Below the pieces are notes generated by a model. The model saw only the letters and a program-made list of their open reading frames with translations. It did no database searches and had not been told where the DNA came from. 64,000 nt of DNA from Photobacterium atrarenae (GTDB taxonomy: Bacteria > Pseudomonadota > Gammaproteobacteria > Enterobacterales > Vibrionaceae), in NCBI RefSeq assembly GCF_024380015.1, contig NZ_CP101508.1:1302902-1366901 (forward strand), in the 5' to 3' direction. This document shows positions 8,430-17,501 of the stretch, in pieces (position 1 is the first letter of the stretch; each line of letters starts with the position of its first letter). The position numbers and the translations under genes are program-made.

Positions 8430-9157
8430 AATTTTTTCTCCGTCCAAAATGCACCCAGGCTGCCGCCGGCAATGGCACCGACCACGACATGACTGTTCTC
8501 AGGTAAAAACCAATAGGCGAGCAGGGATGATCCGGCAGCGATCGCCCAGATAGCAACGATTCGTAGATTTTTCGGACCCACCCCAACCATCGAGAGCAAA
8601 AAGCACCCCATGACCATATCCAGTCCCAAGCTAACCGGATCGGAAATGGCATTGCCGAAATACAGCCCCAGCCAAGTGCCGACGATCCAGAATGACCACA
8701 GCGCAATCCCCCCGCCCAGTAGCAGGCCAAGGCCGGGCTCCTTACGGCTGAAGGCATTCATCGACATGGCCCAGTTGGCATCCGATGCAAACAGCATCAC
8801 CCCATAGCGCTTTGCCGGTGACAGCTCGCGCAACCAGGGATAGAGCGTCGCCCCCATCAGCAGGTGCCGTGCGTTGATGGCAAAAACGGTGATCATCATC
8901 GGGATGAGGGGCACTTCTGCTCCCCATAGATCTAAGGTTGCAAACTGGGAAGCGCCGGCGAAGACCAGGGCGCTCATCAGCATGGTTGAAATGTTATCCA
9001 GCCCGGTTTGGGCTGAAGCAACCCCGAAAGCAATTCCGAAAACGATCACGAAAAAGGAGAGGGGAACCAATTGCGTAAAGCCGTTCCAGACATCTTTGTG
9101 GGTGAACTCGTGTAAGCGAGTCTCAGGGATTAAGTCCTGTTGAGCGTCGGTCTGCAT
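8426..9157 (-). CDS. azlC: AzlC-family branched-chain amino acid exporter large subunit
   Basis: A 243-residue inner-membrane protein with the AzlC signatures: VPLSFFVIVFGIAFGVASAQTG at the N-terminus, MSALVFAGASQFATLDLWG, NARHLLMGATLYPWL, and LFASDANWAMSMN. It is the first gene of the azlC-azlD pair (4-nt overlap). The family exports branched-chain amino acids and toxic analogues. Nothing in the upstream 9158-9260 region identifies the regulator. Confidence 0.88.
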   Translation of the reverse strand: MQTDAQQDLIPETRLHEFTHKDVWNGFTQLVPLSFFVIVFGIAFGVASAQTGLDNISTMLMSALVFAGASQFATLDLWGAEVPLIPMMITVFAINARHLLMGATLYPWLRELSPAKRYGVMLFASDANWAMSMNAFSRKEPGLGLLLGGGIALWSFWIVGTWLGLYFGNAISDPVSLGLDMVMGCFLLSMVGVGPKNLRIVAIWAIAAGSSLLAYWFLPENSHVVVGAIAGGSLGAFWTEKKL

Positions 9158-9318
9158 GATTATCTTTCTAGTCTGCGTGGTTCGAAAATAGTGTGAATAA
9201 GGATCCTGTTCAGCACCAAGCGTGATTTATTATACAATTTGACAGTATCGATGAGAGAGTGCCATGAGTGATACAGATATTCAACAGATTGATAACATGC
9301 TTTTCGGGAAAGTGTCAT

Positions 9319-9342
9319 GCCCGGCGATGGCAGTCGCCGGGC
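9319..9342. terminator. Hairpin between azlC and the lipoate-ligase-like gene
   Basis: GCCCGGCGA and TCGCCGGGC form a perfect 9-bp GC-rich stem with a 6-nt loop, followed by a second palindrome AGAGCCGGCTCT (9343-9354). It sits just after the stop of the minus-strand ligase gene. No T-run follows on either strand, so termination strength is uncertain. Confidence 0.45.
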
Positions 9343-9352
9343 AGAGCCGGCT

Positions 9353-10093
9353 CTAGGCTGAACTCACAGAATTTGCCAATGGCTGAGGCAGGGAAGGGGA
9401 TTGCAGAAAAGCACTGGTGAGCTGTTGGAACAGGGCATCGACGGCAGGGCGGGATGGCAGGTGGTCAAACAGCGGGGTATGCACATCTGCCAGGATTGGC
9501 GCATTGTGGTTACAAATCTGGTTGCACAGTTGCACTGGCTTGATCATTGCGTCCATATTACCTTCGAGCAAAATACAGGCCTGGGAGAGCACAACCTGGC
9601 CGCCGCCTCTTTTCAGCAACACCCGCTGCGCGGTTCCCACCACTTTTTTACCATCGATATTGAGGTTGTAATCCCCGTCGCAATAAGAGCCGGGCGTGGC
9701 GTGAATATCTACCTTGATACCAAGTTCGGCAAAGAAATGACTCAGAATCCGGCATAAGTTGATATATGCCGTTTTAATATCGTATGGCTGGCTATCCGGC
9801 CAGTGATAAATATGGGAGAGGTTGATCACCCCCGGCAGCTGGGGCACCGGCGCGCCTCCGGTTTTACGCGCGACCAGCTGCCAGCCAATGCGCTCCAACT
9901 CGGTTTTAAGCAATGGTGTCACCGGCCACTTCTTCCCTGCCGGCAATACCAAGGCCGGACTTTTAGCCTGCCACAGTAGCAACACCTGGGAGAGCGTATT
10001 CGCCTGCACCTGCTGCAACAATTCAGCTTCTTTGTTGAACAAGTCTTCAGCGTCAATGCTGAGGTAGCGAATGAGTTTGTTTTTGGTTGCCAA
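9353..10093 (-). CDS. Lipoate/biotin protein ligase-family protein (LplA-like)
   Basis: A 246-residue protein of the BPL/LplA/LipB catalytic fold. Visible features are RKTGGAPVPQLPGVINLS (lipoyl-pocket loop), YCDGDYNLNIDGKKVVGTAQ (with the conserved catalytic-type lysine in GKKVVGTAQR) and VVLSQACILLEGN. The start is TTG, supported by an AGGAGG Shine-Dalgarno 5 bases upstream. It is shorter than E. coli LplA (about 337 residues) and lacks its C-terminal accessory domain, so it may be an LplA-like or octanoyltransferase-type enzyme. It stands alone, with no lipoylated-enzyme genes nearby. Confidence 0.75.
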   Translation of the reverse strand: MATKNKLIRYLSIDAEDLFNKEAELLQQVQANTLSQVLLLWQAKSPALVLPAGKKWPVTPLLKTELERIGWQLVARKTGGAPVPQLPGVINLSHIYHWPDSQPYDIKTAYINLCRILSHFFAELGIKVDIHATPGSYCDGDYNLNIDGKKVVGTAQRVLLKRGGGQVVLSQACILLEGNMDAMIKPVQLCNQICNHNAPILADVHTPLFDHLPSRPAVDALFQQLTSAFLQSPSLPQPLANSVSSA

Positions 10094-10250
10094 CAGTGCC
10101 TCCTGAGGATGACATAGCAGAGCCTACTATGCTGGCGGGATTATGGCGTAAAGACAAGCACATTATGAGAGGTTTTACGTACCTTATCTTGCAAATTAAA
10201 ACATTGGTTGTGATATACGGGGTTTGGAAGTCGGGAACAGATAAGGCAGT

Positions 10251-10275
10251 TGCCGCTATCGAACAGATAGCGGCA
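10251..10275. terminator. Hairpin after the rhlE-type helicase gene
   Basis: TGCCGCTATC and GATAGCGGCA form a perfect 10-bp stem with a 5-nt loop about 20 bp past the helicase stop. There is no clear T-run, so it may act as a weak terminator or an mRNA 3' stabiliser. Confidence 0.45.
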
Positions 10276-10295
10276 GGATAGACGTCTGTCAGGTG

Positions 10296-11720
10296 TTACT
10301 CGGCTTTTGCTACAGTTTTCCCAGCCGGGCGGCGTCGACGTTGTGGGTTCGGCTTTGCACCTGATTTTTTCGGCGCATTGTTGCCATTGGCGCCACGGTT
10401 GTTGCGGGCAGCGCTTCCGTCACGATTCTGGCGGTCGCTATGGCGTTTGTTTTTATCCGTTGGTTGATGGCCCCGAGCGTTTTCTCCGGAGCGTTGACCG
10501 TCGCGATGGTCGGCTTTGGGCTTCTTCGGCTTCTTAGGTTTTTTCGGTTTGATCGGGCGCGTATCCAGCTTTGACGCCGGTACCGGGTTGGATGGTTTGA
10601 AACCTTCAAGCTCCAGGCGCGGTAGAACCTGCTGGATCAGGCGCTCAATCCCGAACAGATCGGCAGCTTCAGCGGCACAAACTAATGAAATTGCCCGACC
10701 TGCTTCACCAGCACGACCAGTCCGGCCAATGCGGTGGACATAGTCTTCTGCGACATTCGGAAGTTCAAAGTTGACGACCTGAGGCAGCTGTGGGATGTCA
10801 ATGCCTCGGGCGGCAATATCGGTGGCAACCAGCACGCGAATGTCACCGGATTTAAAATCGGCGAGCGCGCGGGTCCGGGCACCCTGACTTTTATTGCCAT
10901 GAATTGGGGCCGCAGTGATACCTTGTTCATTCAGAAAATGGGACAGGCGGTTGGCACCGCGTTTGGTCCGGCTGAAGACCAGCGTTTGTTGCCAGTTGCC
11001 GTCTTTGATCAGCTTCTCCAGCATCGACGACTTTTTCTTCACGTCTGCCGGGTAAACGCATTGCTCGACGGTTTTCGCGGTCGAGTTTGCCGGCGTTACC
11101 GAGATTTCCACCGGATTGTTGACCAACCCTTTGGCGAGCTGGCGAATTTCATCGGAGAAGGTGGCGGAGAACAGCAGATTCTGACGCTTGGCCGGTAACA
11201 GGGCCAGAATTTTCCGGATATCGCGAATAAAGCCCATGTCCAGCATGCGGTCCGCTTCGTCCAGCACCAGCACTTCCAGCTGGTCAAACTTGACCGCATT
11301 CTGGCTGTACAAGTCCATCAGGCGGCCGGGGGTGGCGACTAGCACATCGGCGCCTTTGCGTAGTCGCATCATTTGCGGGTTGACCTTCACACCGCCGAAG
11401 ACAACCGCTGAGCTTAAGGGCAGATGGCGACTGTACTGCACCAGGTTATCTTGTATCTGGGCGGCCAGCTCACGGGTTGGGGTCAGTACCAATGCCCGGA
11501 TCTGGTTCCCCTTCGCCTTAGGTCCATTGCTCAAGCGCTCCAGGATTGGGAGTGTAAACGCGGCAGTTTTGCCGGTGCCGGTTTGCGCGGCAGCCATGAC
11601 ATCTTTGCCTGCAACCACAGCTGGAATTGCCTGAGCCTGAATGGCTGACGGTGTATCGTATCCTTTATCCTGAACGGCTTTGAGGATTGGAGCGGAGAGG
11701 CCCAGAGAGGTAAAACCCAT
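10296..11720 (-). CDS. rhlE: DEAD-box ATP-dependent RNA helicase, RhlE type
   Basis: A 474-residue helicase that unwinds RNA duplexes in ribosome assembly and RNA decay. The DEAD-box motifs appear in order: Q motif ([14 protein letters not shown]), motif [10 protein letters not shown], Ia [14 protein letters not shown] ([15 protein letters not shown]), III SAT, then [23 protein letters not shown] and [10 protein letters not shown]. The tail (about residues 385-474) is rich in Lys, Pro, Arg, Asn and Gly, starting with [12 protein letters not shown], a typical RNA-binding extension. MGFTSLGLS at 11720 is the natural start; the longer in-frame reading to 11768 has no family support. Low-temperature induction is known for relatives but not visible here. 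Confidence 0.9.
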   Translation of the reverse strand: MGFTSLGLSAPILKAVQDKGYDTPSAIQAQAIPAVVAGKDVMAAAQTGTGKTAAFTLPILERLSNGPKAKGNQIRALVLTPTRELAAQIQDNLVQYSRHLPLSSAVVFGGVKVNPQMMRLRKGADVLVATPGRLMDLYSQNAVKFDQLEVLVLDEADRMLDMGFIRDIRKILALLPAKRQNLLFSATFSDEIRQLAKGLVNNPVEISVTPANSTAKTVEQCVYPADVKKKSSMLEKLIKDGNWQQTLVFSRTKRGANRLSHFLNEQGITAAPIHGNKSQGARTRALADFKSGDIRVLVATDIAARGIDIPQLPQVVNFELPNVAEDYVHRIGRTGRAGEAGRAISLVCAAEAADLFGIERLIQQVLPRLELEGFKPSNPVPASKLDTRPIKPKKPKKPKKPKADHRDGQRSGENARGHQPTDKNKRHSDRQNRDGSAARNNRGANGNNAPKKSGAKPNPQRRRRPAGKTVAKAE

Positions 11721-12031
11721 AAATTTGATTCTCAGTAGTATATGTAACGCAGTAAGTGAGACCGACATAGGATCTCAGTCTGCACACAGCAAGTGCGGTA
11801 TTTTGAGGATTTTATGGCCAGACAGCAACCTGTAATCGAAGTTTATTGTGCTGGGAACAGAGTGAATCGGATGCCTGTCTTATTTGTGGCTGACTTTTTG
11901 TGGCGAGGCTGGTAGGGAAAGCCACCGCTAATGGCTGCTTCACTTCAGCTTTAGCGGTGGTTAAAAGTTGGCGGGGGCCGGCCGACGGTACCAGGTAGGG
12001 TGATGCTCGCTGGGGCCCCTTCGGTGGATAG
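11721..12031. other. Intergenic region with one long hairpin
   Basis: No gene is supported here. The inverted repeat CCACCGCTAA (11922-11931) / TTAGCGGTGG (11951-11960) has a 19-nt loop and could end the lipoprotein gene transcript on the minus strand. The helicase promoter must lie at the right-hand end of the helicase side, around 11730-11800. Confidence 0.4.
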
Positions 12032-12895
12032 CTAGAAGCCGAATTTACCGTTGCTGTTTTTCCATTGTTTTTTGGCGGGAATAGGCTCGATTACATCCCA
12101 ATGCTCAACGATTTTGTGGTTGGCGACTCGGAACAAGTCGTAAAACGAGACATGCTGGCCCGCAAACTTGCCTTCACTCACACTCAAGACAAAGTTACCT
12201 TCGCCCAAGATGATGTGGTTTTCGGTATAGGTCATTTCGATACCTTGGTCAGCCATTGCTTTCATTGCTCGGCTTAATCCGGCCAAACCATCGGCAATAG
12301 CTGAATTATGTTGCAGGTAATCCGTATCTTCGCCATCAATAAAGCGGCCAAGCTGCGCATAATCCCCTTTAATCAGGATGGCATCGACGAAATCAGCAAC
12401 CAATCGCTTGTTTGGTTCGGTTTGTGCGAGATCTGTAACTTCGGTCGGGCCATCAAGTTGGGTGCGGCCACTTGGATTTGCGGCAGTTTTCGCCGCCAGG
12501 TTATCCCAATGCTCTACAATCCGGCCATTTTCAAACCGGAACACATCAAATCCCACTTTTGGGCCAAAGAAATTGTAATCAGTATGGGTAAAGACATAGT
12601 TGCCATCTTGAAAAGCACGTTTGACATCGACTTTGGCACTACCTTCAGGAAGAGCTTGAAGTACCTTTCCGAACCCAGCCAGGCCATCGCCGACGGCCAA
12701 GTTATGTTGGATATACTGATTAGGATCGACATAACTGATGGCCTGTTGATCGCCGGATTCAATACTATTGAGAAGCGCGACAGCTTTCTCCTTGTTAGAT
12801 AGGCCGGTCATTCCATCCTCTGCCGATATCTGGCTGGAGCAAGCCGTGCATACCATCACTGTTGCTGCCAAAACTGCTGAAATACCTGTTTTCAT
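12032..12895 (-). CDS. Lipoprotein with two tandem SnoaL/NTF2-like domains
   Basis: A 287-residue predicted lipoprotein. The signal sequence ends in a lipobox-like VCTAC, after which two related SnoaL-like units follow. Unit 1 has YIQHN, DGLAGFG and VFRFENGRIVEHWDNL; unit 2 has YLQHN, DGLAGLS and LFRVANHKIVEHWDVI. This is a clear internal duplication. The second of two adjacent ATGs (12895) is best spaced from AGGAG. SnoaL-like domains include polyketide cyclases, isomerases and binding proteins, and no specific activity can be assigned. The neighbouring AraC gene (12978-13856, same strand, 80 bp upstream) may regulate it. Confidence 0.75.
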   Translation of the reverse strand: MKTGISAVLAATVMVCTACSSQISAEDGMTGLSNKEKAVALLNSIESGDQQAISYVDPNQYIQHNLAVGDGLAGFGKVLQALPEGSAKVDVKRAFQDGNYVFTHTDYNFFGPKVGFDVFRFENGRIVEHWDNLAAKTAANPSGRTQLDGPTEVTDLAQTEPNKRLVADFVDAILIKGDYAQLGRFIDGEDTDYLQHNSAIADGLAGLSRAMKAMADQGIEMTYTENHIILGEGNFVLSVSEGKFAGQHVSFYDLFRVANHKIVEHWDVIEPIPAKKQWKNSNGKFGF

Positions 12896-12977
12896 CATTG
12901 AACTCCTGCTATTTGGAATCAGGAGATGGTAATGAAAAGTACGATGGCCCACATGGTCAGTACCGGTAGGATAATGG

Positions 12978-13856
12978 TTAATGCCGAACCATATACTGCT
13001 TCTGGAAACGTGATGGTGTCAGCAAGGTGTGCTTTTTAAAATACTTGACGAAATTACTGGCATCTTCAAAGCCGAATTCATAGGCCAGCTGCTGGATGGG
13101 GGAGCCATCCAGAACCAAGCGTCTTTTGGCCTCCAAAATGGTGTAGGCATCGATCAGTTGTTTAGCGGTTTGGTTGGTCGCCAGTTTGCAGATCTGGTTT
13201 AAGGTTTTATAGGTTGTATGCAATTGCGCAGCATAGCGGGTGGCATCCCGGGTGTGCTGAAATTGTTGTTCGAGAAGTTCGATAAAGCGGGAAAATTTGT
13301 CGAGCTGATCTTTGTTTAATGTATCGTGGCAGTTTTCCGGCTTGACTCTGCGCAGAGTCAAGAACAGGGCAGAAAACAGAAACATGGCTATCAGCGGGTC
13401 CGGCTCCTGATGGCGAAGCTCTTTGACCATCTCATTCAGAAGGTTTTGACAGCTCCTCAGTACTTCAGGAGCTGGGGTGAAAACAGGTTGGTAAGCGTAC
13501 GCCAGATGGGTTGGCGTAAACTCCGGCAGCCGCATGTTGGCCAGTGCCTGATCAATAAAAGCCTGAGTAAATAGCATGACTTTCCCTTTCAGTTTGTGGC
13601 TGAAGTCAAATGCGTGAACCTGGTTTCTTTGGATGGTGATAAATGACCCGGACTGGTATGGGTATTCGTCAAAATCAATCAGATGGTTTCCTGCTCCCTG
13701 CTCAATATAAATCAGCAGATTGAAGCTGACCCTGTGCGGCAAGGCCGGATGATGGCTCAGGGCGTCTTTGCGCTGGTAAAGCTCTTCTAAGTCAATAACC
13801 TCGATTTCGCGGTTTGCCGTCTTAGCATGATTGAAGCCAACTTCGGGAATGTTCAT
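12978..13856 (-). CDS. AraC-family transcriptional regulator
   Basis: A 292-residue protein with a cupin-like N-terminal sensing domain (PHRVSFNLLIYIEQGAGNHL, SGSFITIQRNQVHAFDF) and a C-terminal AraC DNA-binding domain (TYKTLNQICKLATNQTAKQL, AYEFGFEDASNFVKYFKKHT). The histidine at QVHAFDF is typical of effector pockets in this family. It lies just upstream of the tandem SnoaL lipoprotein on the same strand. The effector is unknown. Confidence 0.85.
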   Translation of the reverse strand: MNIPEVGFNHAKTANREIEVIDLEELYQRKDALSHHPALPHRVSFNLLIYIEQGAGNHLIDFDEYPYQSGSFITIQRNQVHAFDFSHKLKGKVMLFTQAFIDQALANMRLPEFTPTHLAYAYQPVFTPAPEVLRSCQNLLNEMVKELRHQEPDPLIAMFLFSALFLTLRRVKPENCHDTLNKDQLDKFSRFIELLEQQFQHTRDATRYAAQLHTTYKTLNQICKLATNQTAKQLIDAYTILEAKRRLVLDGSPIQQLAYEFGFEDASNFVKYFKKHTLLTPSRFQKQYMVRH

Positions 13857-13984
13857 TGAGTAGGGGGTTGCTCTAGTGATAGTCCGTTCCCTCAGAGTTT
13901 AATGGAAGGTGTCGCAATGCTCTAGCGGCGAAACATTGATGATGACGATAGTCCAATACGATCACACCTAAGACGGGTTCCGGC

Positions 13985-15397
13985 CTAAGCCCACCACCCA
14001 GCGATTAAGTAGCAGATCAGGGACAGCAAAGCCACCGCTACTGTGTAAGGCAACTGAGTCGAAAAATGATTTTCCGGGGTACAGCCTGCCGCCGAAGCGG
14101 CCACAATCACCGAATCAGAGATCGGTGAGCTCTGATCTCCGAATACTGCACCGGAAATCATGGCAGCAATTATCAGCGGAACGTTGGTGCCGGTACTGAC
14201 TGCCAGAGACACAACAATCGGGGTCATAATACTCACGGTGGCACCGGAGCTGCCGGTTGAGAATGAAATGAGGATACAAGCGACAAAAACAGCAGCCGGA
14301 ACCAGCCATACCGGCAACTCGCCGGAGAAGTAGCTTGCCAGATATTTTCCGGTGCCCAGCTCGCCCGTTACCCTGCTCAGGGAGAAGGCCAGGGTCAGGA
14401 TGATCGCGGCAGGTAGCATGTTTTGCATGCCCTGGATGCACCATTCCACATACTGGCCGATGGGGACTCGCCGGGTCAGGAAATAGCTCCCGGAGCCGAG
14501 CAGCGAGATAAACCCACTGAAGTAGATTGCTGAGCTGATATCTCCGGCCAACAGATCGCCCTCGCCGGTGATATAGGTCATGATGCAGAGAAAGGACAAT
14601 AACAATCCAACCGGTACCAGCACAGCAGCGGCACTGGCTTGTGTTTTGTCGGAAGAAATCGGTTGGCGTGTGGTGTGCTGCTCGCAGGCTAAGTTGGGGT
14701 GATGATTTAGCGTCTGGTTTTGAGCTCGCTTCCTGTGTGGTTGAATCGTCGCGAGATGGAACAGGGCAGATAAGGGCACCAGGGCCAGGATAGCTAGGGT
14801 GTAGAACTGGTAAGGCAAAGCACTTAAAACATAGCCCATGGGCTGCCCACTGAGGGTGCCGTGTTCGACCTCCGAGGCCAGTAAGCCGGACAGAAATACC
14901 CCGGCGCCGCTAAACGGCATCAGCCAGGCCAGCGGCGAGCCGGTGCAATTGGCAACAAAAGCCAGCTTTTCGGTTGAAAGCTCAAAACGGTGGAAGAGGG
15001 GCCGACCAACCACGCCCACCAGCATCATAGAGCCGATGCCTTCAAGGCACATCAGAAAGCCCACCCCAAAAGTGACCAGTTGCGCACTGGTTTTTGAGGC
15101 GACAATATTGCGCTGGTGGGTTAGCTTATAAATGAGGGCTTCTATCCCGCCTGATTGTTTCATGACATTGATGATGGCACCGATCAGCAGGATAAAGATC
15201 AGGCTTTTCACCGAGCCTGGCGACTGGAAAGTTTCAGCAATGAGGTTAAAACTCTCTGTCACACCAGCGAATGTATTTTCCGAGAGCAAGACTGAACCGG
15301 CCATGATCCCGGCAAAAATAGCCACGTAGACCTGCCGGGTGAGCACGGCGAGCAGAATTGATAAACATGAGGGCAGTAAAGTGAGCCAAGAATCCAT
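13985..15397 (-). CDS. NhaC-family Na+/H+ antiporter or related carboxylate/amine antiporter
   Basis: A 470-residue protein with about 11-12 hydrophobic segments and NhaC-type motifs: LIFILLIGAIINVMKQSGGIEALIY, SAQLVTFGVGFLMCLEGIGSMMLVG, FSTGSSGATVSIMTPIVVSLA and SGAVFGDQSSPISDSVIVAASAAGC. The last two are the conserved core of the ion-transporter superfamily fold. Members exchange Na+ and H+, or organic acids or amino acids. A polar insert near residues 225-250 is rich in His and Gln. It lies about 90 bp downstream of the NmrA-like gene on the same strand. Confidence 0.82.
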   Translation of the reverse strand: MDSWLTLLPSCLSILLAVLTRQVYVAIFAGIMAGSVLLSENTFAGVTESFNLIAETFQSPGSVKSLIFILLIGAIINVMKQSGGIEALIYKLTHQRNIVASKTSAQLVTFGVGFLMCLEGIGSMMLVGVVGRPLFHRFELSTEKLAFVANCTGSPLAWLMPFSGAGVFLSGLLASEVEHGTLSGQPMGYVLSALPYQFYTLAILALVPLSALFHLATIQPHRKRAQNQTLNHHPNLACEQHTTRQPISSDKTQASAAAVLVPVGLLLSFLCIMTYITGEGDLLAGDISSAIYFSGFISLLGSGSYFLTRRVPIGQYVEWCIQGMQNMLPAAIILTLAFSLSRVTGELGTGKYLASYFSGELPVWLVPAAVFVACILISFSTGSSGATVSIMTPIVVSLAVSTGTNVPLIIAAMISGAVFGDQSSPISDSVIVAASAAGCTPENHFSTQLPYTVAVALLSLICYLIAGWWA

Positions 15398-15486
15398 AAC
15401 ATGACCTGTACTGAATGGGGCAAAGGCGTAAAAAGAAAGAGACAGCCCGAAGCTATCTCTTGCACATTCATTCGGGGAGGGAGGAA

Positions 15487-16407
15487 TTATTCCTCAAAAA
15501 CGAATTTGGCGTCGCTTAGCGCTTGTTCCGGGCGCTTGCACTCGTACTCAGGATAGAGCTCGGTTGTACGCAAGGTTTGCTCATTGAATGCTGCCAGTTT
15601 ACCCAGAACATAAATTACGTAATTGATCCCCCAGCGCTCCTTATCGGTTTCTGCCCCTTTCTTGGCTGTGATCCCATCACCGGCCTGCTGTTCCATTGCA
15701 GTAATGTAGTCTGAAGAAAAATGCTCGTATTCAAACGGATAATCCGGCCAGTATTGCTGCAGCAGGGCCAGCATGTCATTTTGGGAAAGGGCATTATGAT
15801 CCAACTGGACACACTGATTCAGAGTCCGCTCATCGGTGACGGCCAGCGCAGCCAGGTAGCCGATATCTTCAATATCATGAGTATAAATAGGTAGCGCTAA
15901 GTCACCAAAAGTGGTGATTTTGTGGAAAAATCGTAGGTTCGGCAGGAAATAGTCAAAGATCCCACCATTATAGAACAGGGTCCAGCCAATTCCTGAGCGA
16001 AAGAGTAAGTCATGGAAACGCTTTTTGTTGTCAAACACTTCCCCGGCTCCCATTACCAGCGCCTGGGTATGAACGCCAAACTCGGTTGGAACAAATCGTT
16101 TGACCCCGGCTTTTATTGCCGCTTCAAGCCAAACAGGCTCTGATTGCTTAATCACAGGTTTTGCGCCGGGAACACTGGCAACCAGAATATCCACCCCGCT
16201 TAAAAGTTTGGCCAAGGCTTCCACATCATGTAAATCTGTACAGACGCAGATTTTCGCCCCTTGTTTTTCAAACGCTGTCAGCTTTTCATTGAATTGCGTC
16301 TGACGGGTAATCACGATGACCTCATGCCCCAGTGAGAGTAGGCCATGGGTTAATGGGGTACCCACTTGCCCTGTGGCGCCGATAACTGCAACGTGTTTCT
16401 TTTCCAT
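15487..16407 (-). CDS. NmrA-like NAD(P)-binding protein (isoflavone-reductase family)
   Basis: A 306-residue Rossmann-fold protein with the dinucleotide-binding motif GATGQVGTPL at residues 9-18, followed by an NmrA/PCBER-like architecture (VPTEFGVHTQA, IGWTLFYNGGIFDYFLP). The ATG at 16407 has AAGGAG about 7 bases upstream and is clearly better than the longer reading. Family members are atypical short-chain dehydrogenases: some reduce phenolics or quinones, others only sense the NADP redox state. It may be cotranscribed with the NhaC-type antiporter. Confidence 0.8.
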   Translation of the reverse strand: MEKKHVAVIGATGQVGTPLTHGLLSLGHEVIVITRQTQFNEKLTAFEKQGAKICVCTDLHDVEALAKLLSGVDILVASVPGAKPVIKQSEPVWLEAAIKAGVKRFVPTEFGVHTQALVMGAGEVFDNKKRFHDLLFRSGIGWTLFYNGGIFDYFLPNLRFFHKITTFGDLALPIYTHDIEDIGYLAALAVTDERTLNQCVQLDHNALSQNDMLALLQQYWPDYPFEYEHFSSDYITAMEQQAGDGITAKKGAETDKERWGINYVIYVLGKLAAFNEQTLRTTELYPEYECKRPEQALSDAKFVFEE

Positions 16408-16890
16408 ATCAAGCTCCTTCGGGTTCATCAGATGACATGTGGTTTCAGGCAAGAGCGGATCAGTTTGCTTCAACAGGATCTTCGTCTCCCAGCATCAATC
16501 CTAATGGTCTCTTATCAGCGTTTCATGGTCATAGCCTGCCGCATAATGGTCAATCTCGAACGTTATAGTGGGGGGCGTTTTACATCCGCGATCAGTTCTG
16601 CCTGGCAAGTGAAAATCCCAGTCATGAAAAACTGAAACTCCAAGCAAGGTACACGGGATTCTTTATGGAGATCTGAGTGGCTGGTTCTGCTCGGAAAAAC
16701 AAGTATCACCTTTAGGGGAATTTGGTCGTAAGAAATATCAGTCCGGATCTGTATGCGAATCAACTTATGGTAAAACACGCACTGGCTGCTGCTCGGTAAA
16801 GCGGATGTATGACTCTTGCCCGAACTGCCTGCCAGATGTGCTGCGCGGCGTAATTTTTAACCACCTGAATCAAAAAGATAAAATTTCTTA
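16408..16890. other. Intergenic region upstream of the tRNA cluster, no supported gene
   Basis: No coding region with a start codon and ribosome site was found. One stretch (about 16629-16859, plus strand) stays open for about 75 codons and is cysteine-rich, but has no start. The tRNA promoter begins at 16891. Confidence 0.4.
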
Positions 16891-16918
16891 TTGACGGATT
16901 TTTTCAATCCAGTAAAGT
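16891..16918 (+). promoter_or_regulatory. Promoter of the tRNA cluster
   Basis: TTGACG (16891-16896) and TAAAGT (16913-16918) are spaced by 16 bp and lie 65 bp before the first tRNA, a typical sigma-70 arrangement for a tRNA operon. Confidence 0.65.
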
Positions 16919-16982
16919 ACATCTCGTTCTCACGGCAAAGCTCGTCAGAACTGATGGTGTTTCCATCGCAAAGATTTGCGTT

Positions 16983-17069
16983 GCCCTGGTGGTGGAATTG
17001 GTAGACACAAGGGATTTAAAATCCCTCGACGTTCGCGTTGTGCCGGTTCAAGTCCGGCCCGGGGCACCA
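16983..17069 (+). tRNA. tRNA-Leu (TAA)
   Basis: An 87-nt class II tRNA whose anticodon loop TTTAAAA is closed by AGGGA/TCCCT, giving anticodon TAA. It has a variable arm, the GGTTCAAGTCC T-arm and an encoded CCA end. It closely resembles E. coli leuZ. Confidence 0.97.
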
Positions 17070-17081
17070 TCGAGAAAGATT

Positions 17082-17157
17082 GCGACATTAGCTCAGTTGG
17101 TAGAGCGCGACCTTCCCAAGGTTGAGGTCACGAGTTCGAACCTCGTATGTCGCTCCA
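17082..17157 (+). tRNA. tRNA-Gly (CCC)
   Basis: A 76-nt tRNA whose anticodon loop TTCCCAA is closed by CGACC/GGTTG, giving anticodon CCC, with an encoded CCA. It differs from the tRNA-Gly(GCC) at 17255 at only about four positions, one of which is the anticodon. Confidence 0.95.
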
Positions 17158-17160
17158 TTT

Positions 17161-17234
17161 GGCGCGTTGGCAGAGTGGCTATGCAGCGGATTGCAAATCC
17201 GTGGACCTCGGTTCGACTCCGGGACGCGCCTCCA
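17161..17234 (+). tRNA. tRNA-Cys (GCA)
   Basis: A 74-nt tRNA with the anticodon region CGGATTGCAAATCCG (anticodon GCA), acceptor GGCGCGT/ACGCGCC and an encoded CCA. It is nearly identical in layout to E. coli cysT. Confidence 0.97.
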
Positions 17235-17254
17235 TACTTTCTTGAAAATAAAAT

Positions 17255-17330
17255 GCGACACTAGCTCAGTTGGTAGAGCGCAACCTTGCCAAGGTTGAGG
17301 TCACGAGTTCGAACCTCGTGTGTCGCTCCA
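17255..17330 (+). tRNA. tRNA-Gly (GCC)
   Basis: A 76-nt tRNA with anticodon loop TTGCCAA (anticodon GCC), acceptor GCGACAC/GTGTCGC and an encoded CCA. It is the last gene of the cluster, followed 11 bp later by a strong terminator. Confidence 0.97.
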
Positions 17331-17341
17331 AATTCAAAAAG

Positions 17342-17368
17342 GCCCCGGTAGCAATACCGGGGCTTTTT
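17342..17368 (+). terminator. Rho-independent terminator of the tRNA cluster
   Basis: The stem GCCCCGGTA / TACCGGGGC has a GCAA tetraloop and is followed by five T residues, directly after the last tRNA. Confidence 0.95.
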
Positions 17369-17501
17369 GCATTCTGGTACCCTGGTTCTCCACCTCCTAA
17401 TTTGGTGCCGCTAGGTATAATGCTCCGCTCACACTGCAATATCGTTCAATAATGGTTGTTGAACCTGGGTTATCTTCTCTGAATCAAGAGGAGATCGAAT
17501 C

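Noticed and set aside
9264..9356. 30-codon frame starting MSDTDIQQIDNML
   Set aside because: It has a modest GAGAG ribosome site but runs through the GC-rich hairpin at 9319-9342, so it is more likely a chance frame in a terminator region.
10087..10281. 64-codon plus-strand frame between the lipoate-ligase and helicase genes
   Set aside because: No ribosome site, overlap with the ligase start and the hairpin at 10251-10275, and no family resemblance.
16629..16859. Cysteine-rich open frame upstream of the tRNAs (plus strand)
   Set aside because: About 75 codons are open and include several Cys, but there is no start codon with a ribosome site, and no homologue or neighbour supports it.
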